Shown piece after piece: positions 5,948-11,882 of a stretch of 11,882 nucleotides of DNA. The translations under genes were made by a program, and so were the position numbers. The notes beneath the pieces are model-generated. The model saw nothing but the letters and a program-made list of their open reading frames with translations, did no database searches and was not told the origin of the DNA. Within the stretch, counting starts at the first letter, position 1. Every line of letters starts with the position of its first letter. Where the stretch lies: NCBI GenBank assembly GCA_018883305.1, contig VEQI01000068.1, positions 1 to 11,882 on the forward strand, read 5' to 3'. The stretch comes from Limnohabitans sp. (GTDB lineage: Bacteria; Pseudomonadota; Gammaproteobacteria; Burkholderiales; Burkholderiaceae_C).

Positions 5948-6943
5948 ATGACCAAACGACTCAGCCTCAAACTGCTGGCCAGTGCCAGTGCGCTGGCCAT
6001 CACCGCCATGGGCTTGCTTGGCAGTGCAACGGTGCACGCGCAACAAAAGCTCAAATGGGCGCACGTGTACGAGACATCCGAGCCTTATCACAAGTGGTCG
6101 GTCTGGGCCGCTGAGGAAATCAAAAAGCGCAGCAACGGCAAGTTCGACATCCAGGTTTTCCCGGCCTCGACCCTGGGCAAAGAAACCGATATCAACCAGG
6201 GCCTCACTCTGGGGACGGTGGACATGATCATCAGCGGCACCTCCTTTGCCGCGCGAACCTATCCGCGACTGGGCATCGCCTATTACCCGTTCATCTTCCG
6301 CGATGGCGACCACCTCATCGCCTACTCCAAGAGCGCCGTGTTTCAGGACATGGTCAATGAATTCCGCGCCAAGACGGGCATCCAGATCACGGCTTACACC
6401 TACTATGGCGCTCGCCACACCTCGGCACAAAAAACCTTTACCAACTGCGAAGGCGTCAAGGGTCTGAAGATTCGTGTGCCCGACGTGCCCGCCTACACCG
6501 CCACCTGGCAGGCCTGCAATGCCAACCCCACCCCGATCGCGTTTGCCGAGGTGTATCTGGCGTTGCAGAACGGCACGGTCGATGCACAGGAAAACCCGTT
6601 GACCACGATTGAGGCGAAGAAGTTCTACGAAGTCCAGAAAGCCATCATGCTGACGGGTCACATCGTGGATGGGCTGACCACTCAGGTGGCCCCTCATCTG
6701 TGGAACCGGCTGAGCGAAGCCGAGCGCAAGCTGTTCCTGGATGTGACGCGTGAAGCGGCTGACAAGTCCACTGCCGACATCAAGAAGCGTGAGGCTGAAC
6801 TGGTAGCGGAGTTCAAGAAAAAAGGACTTCAAGTGGTCGAGGTCGATCGCAAGAGCTTCCAGGACACCGTGCTGAAGAACAAGCCGCTGGAGTCACTGGG
6901 TTTCACCCGGGCGGATTTCGACAAGATTCAGGCTGCCAAGTAA
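5948..6943 (+). CDS. TRAP transporter substrate-binding protein, DctP type
   Basis: This 331-residue periplasmic receptor of a tripartite ATP-independent transporter would capture an organic acid and deliver it to the DctQM membrane complex. Residues 1-31 form a signal peptide: basic MTKR, a hydrophobic core, then VHA before Gln32 as a likely cleavage site. The mature part shows LKWAHVYETSEPYHKWSVWA, QVFPASTLGKETDINQGLTL, YYPFIFRD and GLKIRVPDVPAY. Arg176 in this last motif is at the position of the conserved arginine that pairs with the ligand carboxylate. FAEVYLALQNGTVDAQENPL follows. AGGAG lies 8-10 bases before the ATG. The receptor family covers sialic, uronic, aldonic and dicarboxylic acids. 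The neighbouring altronate-dehydratase and mannitol-dehydrogenase families favour an aldonate or uronate. The exact ligand cannot be read from sequence. Confidence 0.94.
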   Translation: MTKRLSLKLLASASALAITAMGLLGSATVHAQQKLKWAHVYETSEPYHKWSVWAAEEIKKRSNGKFDIQVFPASTLGKETDINQGLTLGTVDMIISGTSFAARTYPRLGIAYYPFIFRDGDHLIAYSKSAVFQDMVNEFRAKTGIQITAYTYYGARHTSAQKTFTNCEGVKGLKIRVPDVPAYTATWQACNANPTPIAFAEVYLALQNGTVDAQENPLTTIEAKKFYEVQKAIMLTGHIVDGLTTQVAPHLWNRLSEAERKLFLDVTREAADKSTADIKKREAELVAEFKKKGLQVVEVDRKSFQDTVLKNKPLESLGFTRADFDKIQAAK

Positions 6944-6963
6944 CTCACCACGGTTGACTGCAC

Positions 6964-7554
6964 ATGAACAACACACGCCACGATACTTCTGTCATCGACC
7001 AGATGCCCACCGTCATGGGGGCGGATGGTCAATTCCATGCCGTGGACGATGAGGTCGACCTCTCCGACACCACGCCTGAGGCCTGGGTGGCGTTGCTGTT
7101 CTTCTGGGCTTTGGGGTTGACGGTGTTTTATCAATTTTTCACCCGATACGCGCTGAACAACTCCGCTGCCTGGACCGAGGAAATTGCGCGCTATTTGCTG
7201 ATTGCCACGGTCTTCACCGGGGCAGCCATCGGTGTGGGCAAGAACAACCATATCCAGGTGGATTTTTTCTACCGCTACATGCCGGCTGTGTTGGGGCGGT
7301 TCATGGCCACCCTGGTGGATGTGGTTCGCATTGCCTTCTTTGGCGCAGCCACAGTGCTCACTTGGCAAATGATGGAGCGGCTTGGCAGTTACAAGATGAC
7401 TATCATCGATTTGCCCATGAACCTGGTGTATGGCGTTTGCATGGCCGGCTTTGCCGCCATGTGTCTGCGTGCCACTTGGGTGGCGGTGCACCATTGGCGC
7501 CGAGGGTTCAGCGTGCTGGAGCGCCCGGAATCCACCATGCAAGATCGCGACTGA
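6964..7554 (+). CDS. TRAP transporter small permease, DctQ type
   Basis: This 196-residue inner-membrane protein forms the small permease that pairs with DctM. About 45 hydrophilic, acidic residues (DDEVDLSDTTPEA) precede the first membrane helix, a longer soluble N-terminus than usual. Four hydrophobic segments follow, near residues 43-62, 78-97, 112-134 and 152-172. The family-like TRYALNNSAAWTEEIARYLL lies between the first two and KNNHIQVDFFYRYMP comes after the second. It starts 20 bases after the receptor gene and precedes the large permease by 49 bases, the usual P-Q-M order. The ribosome site is poor, suggesting translation linked to the upstream gene. The short C-terminal tail after the fourth helix is charged. 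Confidence 0.9.
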   Translation: MNNTRHDTSVIDQMPTVMGADGQFHAVDDEVDLSDTTPEAWVALLFFWALGLTVFYQFFTRYALNNSAAWTEEIARYLLIATVFTGAAIGVGKNNHIQVDFFYRYMPAVLGRFMATLVDVVRIAFFGAATVLTWQMMERLGSYKMTIIDLPMNLVYGVCMAGFAAMCLRATWVAVHHWRRGFSVLERPESTMQDRD

Positions 7555-7603
7555 GCGTCTGTCTTCAATTTCCATCGACTTTTTTGCTGACGCGGTAGAT
7601 CAC

Positions 7604-8998
7604 ATGCTCAAGATTCTGTTTCTGTTTTTGATGAGTGGCGGCATTCCCGTGGCCATTGCCATGGCGGGCTCCGCGCTGCTGTATTTGTTGCTGGTACCGG
7701 GCTCACCGCCATTTGTGGTGATTCACCGCATGGTGTCCGGCATTGACAGCTTTCCCTTGTTGGCCGTGCCCTTTTTCATTCTGGCCGGCAACCTGATGAA
7801 CAACGCCGGCATCACCAACCGCATTTACAACTATGCGTTGTCGTTGGTGGGCTGGCTCAAAGGTGGCCTGGGCCATGTGAACGTGGTGGGTTCGGTGGTG
7901 TTTGCCGGCATGAGTGGCACGGCGATTGCCGATGCCGCGGGTTTGGGCACCATCGAGATCAAGGCGATGAAGGACCACGGGTACGACACGGAATTTGCAG
8001 TGGGTGTGACAGCTGCCTCCGCGACGCTGGGTCCCATCATTCCCCCGAGTCTGCCGTTCGTGATTTACGGCATGATGGCCAACGTGTCGGTCGGTGCGCT
8101 TTTCCTGGCGGGCATTTTGCCGGGCGCTTTGATGGCCTTGCTGATGATGATCACGGTGGCCTACTTTGCCCATAAAAATAACTGGGGCTCGGATTACAAA
8201 TTTTCCTGGCCGCTCATCATCAAGGCACTGGGCGAAACCGCCATGGTGGTGGGATGGCCGTTGGCGGTTTGGTGGCTGGTAGAGAAGATGGGGCTGCCAC
8301 CCCAGTCCACCGTGTTCGGGGCCCTGGTGGTGCTGTTCATGGCGGACAAGGTGTTTCAGTTCCAGGCCGTGTTGCCCATCATGACACCGGTGTTGCTGAT
8401 TGGTGGCATGACCACCGGCGTGTTCACCCCCACGGAAGGCGCCATCGCCGCATGCGTGTGGGCGCTCATCTTGGGGTTCCTGTGGTACCGCACGCTCACG
8501 GTCAAGATGTTCATCAAGGTGTGTTTGGACACCGTGGAGACCACGGCCACCGTGTTGTTCATCGTGGCGGCCGCCAGCATCTTTGGCTGGATGCTCACCG
8601 CCACGGGCGTCACCACGGCTATCAGTGCCTGGGTGCTGGAGTTCACCCGTGAGCCTTGGGTGTTCTTGTTGCTGGCCAACTTGCTGATGCTCTTTGTGGG
8701 TTGCTTCCTGGAGCCCACAGCAGCCATCACTATCCTGGTGCCTGTTCTGGTGCCCATTTGTCAGCAGTTGGGGATTGACCTGGTGCATTTTGGCCTGGTG
8801 ATGGTGCTCAACCTCATGATTGGTTTATTGCATCCGCCCATGGGCATGGTACTGTTTGTGCTGGCGCGCGTGGCCAAACTCAGTGTGGAGCGCACCACCA
8901 TGGCCATCCTGCCCTGGCTGGTGCCCTTGCTGGGTAGCCTGGTGGTGATCACCTATGTGCCTAGCCTGGTGCTGTGGTTGCCCAAGATGGTGTACTGA
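7604..8998 (+). CDS. TRAP transporter large permease, DctM type
   Basis: This 464-residue polytopic inner-membrane protein is the large, transport-conducting TRAP permease, using a sodium or proton gradient. Family motifs are GGIPVAIAMAGSAL near the N-terminus, FPLLAVPFFILAGNLMNNAG, GMSGTAIADAAGLG with the conserved SG pair, ASATLGPIIPPSLPFVIYG, GGMTTGVFTPTEGAIAACVW and NLMIGLLHPPMGMVLFV. It is about 30 residues longer than the common 425-435. The extra material lies between the two halves (about 208-260, GWPLAVWWLVEKMG then STVFGALVVLFMADKVF) and looks like an added hydrophobic hairpin. The ATG at 7604 begins at the first membrane helix. The same frame is open further upstream, but it overlaps the small permease gene and lacks a family match. 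No clear ribosome site is seen. Confidence 0.93.
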   Translation: MLKILFLFLMSGGIPVAIAMAGSALLYLLLVPGSPPFVVIHRMVSGIDSFPLLAVPFFILAGNLMNNAGITNRIYNYALSLVGWLKGGLGHVNVVGSVVFAGMSGTAIADAAGLGTIEIKAMKDHGYDTEFAVGVTAASATLGPIIPPSLPFVIYGMMANVSVGALFLAGILPGALMALLMMITVAYFAHKNNWGSDYKFSWPLIIKALGETAMVVGWPLAVWWLVEKMGLPPQSTVFGALVVLFMADKVFQFQAVLPIMTPVLLIGGMTTGVFTPTEGAIAACVWALILGFLWYRTLTVKMFIKVCLDTVETTATVLFIVAAASIFGWMLTATGVTTAISAWVLEFTREPWVFLLLANLLMLFVGCFLEPTAAITILVPVLVPICQQLGIDLVHFGLVMVLNLMIGLLHPPMGMVLFVLARVAKLSVERTTMAILPWLVPLLGSLVVITYVPSLVLWLPKMVY

Positions 8999-9023
8999 TT
9001 GTCGATTGAAGAAAGAACCCGAG

Positions 9024-10550
9024 ATGACTCCCTATATCCGTTTGCATGCCGCCGATGATGTGGTGATTGCGCGCAGCCAGCTCATGAGCGGCGCCACGAT
9101 TGAAAATTTCAAGGTCAAGGGCCTGGTGCCCCCGGGCCACAAGGTGGCTGCGCGTGACATCGCGGTGGGCGAGCCGGTGCGCCGCTACAACCAGATCATC
9201 GGCTTTGCCTCGCAAGCCATTGCGGCGGGCGAGCATATCCACGTGCACAACCTCAACATGGGGCCCGAGAAGGGCAGCTTCGCCCGCGACTACGCATTTT
9301 GCAGCGACGTCAAACCCGAGCCCGCACGCCAGGAAGCCACGTTCATGGGGATCGTCCGGGCGGACGGTCGCGTGGCCACTCGCAATTACATTGGCATTCT
9401 CTCCAGTGTGAATTGTTCGGCCACGGTGGTGCGCGCCATGGCCGACCATTTTTCACGTCGGACCAACCCCTCGGCCCTGGCGGCGTTTCCGAATGTGGAC
9501 GGCGTGATCGCGCTCACCCACGGTACCGGATGCGGCATGGGGTCTGAGGGGCTGGGCATCACCTTGCTGGAGCGCACGTTGGCAGGTTACGCCACGCATG
9601 CCAATTTTGCGGGTGTCATCATGGTGGGGCTGGGCTGCGAAGCCAACCAGATCAACACCTGGCTGACACGCAGCGGTTTGCAAGAAGGCAAGACCCTGCA
9701 AACCTTCAATATCCAGGATACAGGTGGAACCGCCAAGACCGTGGCCAAGGGCATTGCCCTGGTGGAGCAGATGCTGCCGCAGGCCAATGCGGTACAACGT
9801 GTGCCGTGCAGTGCCTCGCACATTGTCGTGGGGTTGCAGTGTGGCGGTTCGGATGGTTACTCGGGCATCAGCGCCAACCCGGCCCTGGGGGCAGCCGTGG
9901 ATTTATTGGTAGCCCATGGCGGTACGGCTATTTTGAGCGAGACGCCCGAAATCTATGGTGCCGAGCATTTGCTGACCCGTCGTGCAGTGTCTCAGGCCGT
10001 GGGTGAAAAACTGGTGGAGCGGATCAAGTGGTGGGAGCATTACACCGCCCTCAATGAGGGTGAGATGAATAACAACCCATCGCCGGGCAACAAGGCGGGC
10101 GGCCTCACCACCATTCTTGAAAAATCGCTCGGCGCGGTGGCCAAAGGTGGCACCACCAATTTGCAAGCCGTGTACGAATACGCGGAGAAGGTCAACGCTC
10201 ATGGCTTTGTCTACATGGATACCCCGGGCTATGACCCGGTCAGTGCCACAGGACAAGTGGCTGGCGGTGCCAATCTCATCTGTTTCACCACCGGCCGAGG
10301 GTCGGCCTACGGTTGTGCCCCGTCACCGTCACTCAAACTGGCCACCAACAACACCCTGTGGAAGCGCCAGTCGGAAGATATCGACATCAACTGTGGCGAC
10401 ATCGTGGATGAGGGGGTGTCTATCGAAGCCAAGGGTCGGGAAATATTCCAGTCCATTTTGGACTGTGCCTCGGGCAAGCCCAGCAAGTCCGAGCAGCATG
10501 GGTATGGTCAGCAGGAGTTCGTGCCCTGGCAAGTGGGTGCGGTGATGTAA
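9024..10550 (+). CDS. UxaA-family (altronate / sugar-acid) dehydratase, full length
   Basis: This 508-residue enzyme of the UxaA/GarD family dehydrates an aldonate or aldarate to a 2-keto-3-deoxy acid, with UxaA itself turning D-altronate into 2-keto-3-deoxy-D-gluconate. It has the two-part layout of E. coli UxaA in one chain: an N-terminal SAF domain (1-80, IRLHAADDVVIA with His8, ending EHIHVHNL) and the large catalytic domain. The catalytic domain shows RADGRVATRNYIGILSSVNC (Cys131), THGTGCGMG (Cys170), VGLGCEANQ, GLQCGGSDGYSGISANPALG, NPSPGNKAGGLTTILEKSLG and CFTTGRGSAYGCAPSPSLKL, ending in FVPWQVGAVM. Members of this family also act on L-fuconate, D-arabinonate and L-galactonate, so the altronate label is provisional. 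The ATG at 9024 gives the family N-terminus, 25 bases after the TRAP permease gene; a GAAAGA stretch is the only ribosome-site candidate. Confidence 0.93.
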   Translation: MTPYIRLHAADDVVIARSQLMSGATIENFKVKGLVPPGHKVAARDIAVGEPVRRYNQIIGFASQAIAAGEHIHVHNLNMGPEKGSFARDYAFCSDVKPEPARQEATFMGIVRADGRVATRNYIGILSSVNCSATVVRAMADHFSRRTNPSALAAFPNVDGVIALTHGTGCGMGSEGLGITLLERTLAGYATHANFAGVIMVGLGCEANQINTWLTRSGLQEGKTLQTFNIQDTGGTAKTVAKGIALVEQMLPQANAVQRVPCSASHIVVGLQCGGSDGYSGISANPALGAAVDLLVAHGGTAILSETPEIYGAEHLLTRRAVSQAVGEKLVERIKWWEHYTALNEGEMNNNPSPGNKAGGLTTILEKSLGAVAKGGTTNLQAVYEYAEKVNAHGFVYMDTPGYDPVSATGQVAGGANLICFTTGRGSAYGCAPSPSLKLATNNTLWKRQSEDIDINCGDIVDEGVSIEAKGREIFQSILDCASGKPSKSEQHGYGQQEFVPWQVGAVM

Positions 10551-10558
10551 GTCTGTGG

Positions 10559-10579
10559 GGTGTTGCGTGATGCAACGCC
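10559..10579 (+). repeat. Intra-operon hairpin between dehydratase and LDH2-family genes
   Basis: GGTGTTGC (10559-10566) and GCAACGCC (10572-10579) pair into an 8-bp stem with one G-U pair and a GTGAT loop. The 60-base gap is the widest in the downstream half of the operon. There is no strong T-tract, so an mRNA-processing or stability role, or weak attenuation, is more likely than full termination. Confidence 0.4.
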
Positions 10580-10610
10580 TGTGCATGAAATTGTTTGACG
10601 GGAAATTGTG

Positions 10611-11678
10611 ATGGCGCATGTTTTTCAAGCCGAGGACCTGGAGCGCAAGGTGGCCAGTCTGTTTGTGGCGGCTGGTAGTCTGCCTGCTGAAGCTCAGCAA
10701 GTGGCGGCCAATCTGGTGTTGGCGAATCTGAGTGGGCACGACTCACATGGCATTGGCATGGCGCCGCGTTATGTGGAAGCCATTCTGGAGGGTGGACTCA
10801 TCCCCAACACCAAGGTCGCCGTCAAGGTGGACACGGGCATGATGCTGGGACTTGATGGCCAGCGCGGTTATGGGCAGATCGTGGGCGTGCAGGCCATGGA
10901 GTTGGCGTTTGCCAAAGTGGAACAGCATGGCGCCTGCATTTTTTCACTGGCGCGGGCGCATCATCTGGGTCGCATCGGCCATTTCGCCGAGATGGCGGTG
11001 GCGCGCGGCTGGGTCTCGCTGCATTTTGTGAATGTGCTGTCACGTCCCGTGGTGGCCGCATGGCAAGGGGGCGATGGGCGCTTTGGCACCAACCCCTGTT
11101 GCATCGGCATCCCCGTGGGCATGGGAGCCGACCAACGTGAACCTGTGGTGCTGGATTTCGCCACCAGCCGCGTGGCCCAGGGCAAGATGCGCGTGGCTTA
11201 CAACGAAGGCAAGCAGGTGGCGCCAGGCACTCTGATTGATGAGAAGGGCCAACCCACCACCAACCCCGGGGTGGTGGTGGTGCCGCAGAGCAATGGCGGC
11301 TACGGCGCCCTCATGCCGTTTGGTGAACACAAAGGATTTGGCCTGGCCGTGATTTGTGAGTTGCTGGGCGGGGCACTGAGTGGTGGTGGCACCTGGCATC
11401 GTGAGGCCGACAGTCGTCGAGCCGTGCTCAACGGCATGCTGACCATCGTGATTGATCCCAAGGCTTTGGGCACACAAGCCGTGTTTGCCGAAGAAACGCT
11501 GGCCTTCATCGACTGGTTGCGCAAGAGCCCGCCGGCGCCGGGCACCGAGGGCGTGTTGCTGGCGGGGGAACCGGAGCGAGCTGCACGAGTGCAGCGTCGC
11601 CGCGATGGAATTCGGGTGGATGACGCCACCTGGCAGGAAATTGTGAGCGCCGGTAGCAAGGTGGGAGTGACGGTATGA
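10611..11678 (+). CDS. LDH2/MDH2-family NAD(P)-dependent 2-hydroxyacid dehydrogenase (YbiC/HcxB-like)
   Basis: This 355-residue cytoplasmic dehydrogenase of the type-2 malate/lactate dehydrogenase family interconverts 2-hydroxy and 2-keto acids. It resembles E. coli YbiC (hydroxycarboxylate dehydrogenase B) throughout: LANLSGHDSHGIGM with the family's conserved His46, LGLDGQRGYGQ, ARAHHLGRIGHFAEMA, GGDGRFGTNPCCIGIPVG, LDFATSRVAQGKMRVAYNEG, PFGEHKGFGLAVICELLGG, ALSGGGTW and a C-terminal RRRDGIRVDDATW. The related 2,3-diketogulonate reductase YiaK is also found beside TRAP genes, but the match is closer to YbiC. The ATG at 10611 is preferred because GGGAA lies 6 bases upstream; a GTG at 10608 would be too close to it. 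Its pathway role is open: oxidation of the glycerate or lactate released by the hydrolase, or of an incoming aldonate. Confidence 0.9.
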   Translation: MAHVFQAEDLERKVASLFVAAGSLPAEAQQVAANLVLANLSGHDSHGIGMAPRYVEAILEGGLIPNTKVAVKVDTGMMLGLDGQRGYGQIVGVQAMELAFAKVEQHGACIFSLARAHHLGRIGHFAEMAVARGWVSLHFVNVLSRPVVAAWQGGDGRFGTNPCCIGIPVGMGADQREPVVLDFATSRVAQGKMRVAYNEGKQVAPGTLIDEKGQPTTNPGVVVVPQSNGGYGALMPFGEHKGFGLAVICELLGGALSGGGTWHREADSRRAVLNGMLTIVIDPKALGTQAVFAEETLAFIDWLRKSPPAPGTEGVLLAGEPERAARVQRRRDGIRVDDATWQEIVSAGSKVGVTV

Positions 11679-11882
11679 GTGGCGCGTTGAACGCGGCAGC
11701 CCTGTCGGGCTTGCCTGCGACGGTCCGACGTCCGCCCGTGCGCGCGGCGGTGGCACCTGGGGTGGTGCATTTGGGATTGGGCGCCTTCCATCGTGCCCAC
11801 CAGGCGGTGGTGTATGACGCCCTGTCCGCGTTGGGCGATGACCGCTGGGGGGTGTTTGGTGTGGCCATGCGCTCTCCTACCT
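11675..11882 (+). CDS. Mannitol dehydrogenase family oxidoreductase (5' part only; fructuronate/tagaturonate reductase-like)
   Basis: The first 69 residues of a polyol/uronate dehydrogenase are present; the gene continues past the right edge. After a short Ala-rich start, the diagnostic PGVVHLGLGAFHRAHQAVVY (about 28-47) of the N-terminal Rossmann domain appears, followed by DDRWGVFGVAMRSP. This is the family of mannitol 2-dehydrogenase, D-arabinitol dehydrogenase, UxuB fructuronate reductase and UxaB-type tagaturonate reductase. The ATG overlaps the preceding stop by four bases (ATGA) and has GGGAG 7 bases upstream, so translation is coupled to the LDH2-family gene. With an altronate-dehydratase-type enzyme in the operon, a uronate reductase making altronate or mannonate is a natural reading, but an alditol dehydrogenase is equally allowed by this fragment. 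Confidence 0.88.
   Translation, partial: MSGALNAAALSGLPATVRRPPVRAAVAPGVVHLGLGAFHRAHQAVVYDALSALGDDRWGVFGVAMRSPT

Noticed and set aside
7703..8788. Long minus-strand open frame of about 360 codons opposite the DctM gene
   Set aside because: Its product is a low-complexity His/Gln/Gly-rich sequence, the mirror of a hydrophobic membrane protein, with no domain or ribosome site.
1..11882. Mobile element, phage, CRISPR or defence system
   Set aside because: No transposase, integrase, repeat array, tRNA or defence-type domain was found; all genes are ordinary catabolic, transport, storage or regulatory families with uniform composition.

Overview
The window looks like chromosomal DNA of a Burkholderiales betaproteobacterium, probably Comamonadaceae-like. 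It is GC-rich (roughly 60% by eye). The paaA start, a PaaR-type palindrome, a phasin with an Ala/Lys-rich tail and a large TRAP-based sugar-acid cluster all fit that group. No rRNA, tRNA, insertion sequence, CRISPR or integrase is visible.

Region 1 (1-1847): the 5' end of a phenylacetate degradation operon (paaA, minus strand, running off the left edge) is divergent from an M20D amidohydrolase gene (plus strand). The 332-base gap between them carries a 28-base near-perfect palindrome next to a paa-facing -10 element, and a small GC hairpin in the leader side of the amidohydrolase. The amidohydrolase may release phenylacetate or a related acid from amino-acid conjugates (inference).

Region 2 (1941-2568): a stand-alone polyhydroxyalkanoate granule protein (phasin), closed by hairpins in the convergent gap.

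Region 3 (2569-11882): a divergent catabolic cluster built around a FadR-type GntR regulator. To the left run two NAD-type short-chain dehydrogenases and a fumarylacetoacetate-hydrolase-family enzyme. To the right run the regulator gene, a complete TRAP transporter (DctP, DctQ, DctM), a full-length altronate-dehydratase-family enzyme, an LDH2/MDH2-family hydroxyacid dehydrogenase and the start of a mannitol-dehydrogenase-family oxidoreductase, which is cut by the right edge. A FadR-like operator lies exactly in the -35/-10 spacer of the predicted leftward promoter.

The combination suggests uptake of an acidic sugar (aldonate or uronate). It would then be reduced or oxidised, dehydrated to a 2-keto-3-deoxy acid, oxidised to a 2,4-diketo-3-deoxy acid and cleaved hydrolytically to pyruvate plus a short hydroxyacid. 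No KDG kinase or aldolase gene is present in the window, so a non-phosphorylating, hydrolytic route is the best reading. Each enzyme family is well known. The exact substrate, and this grouping as a hydrolytic hexonate/uronate route, is the part most worth testing.
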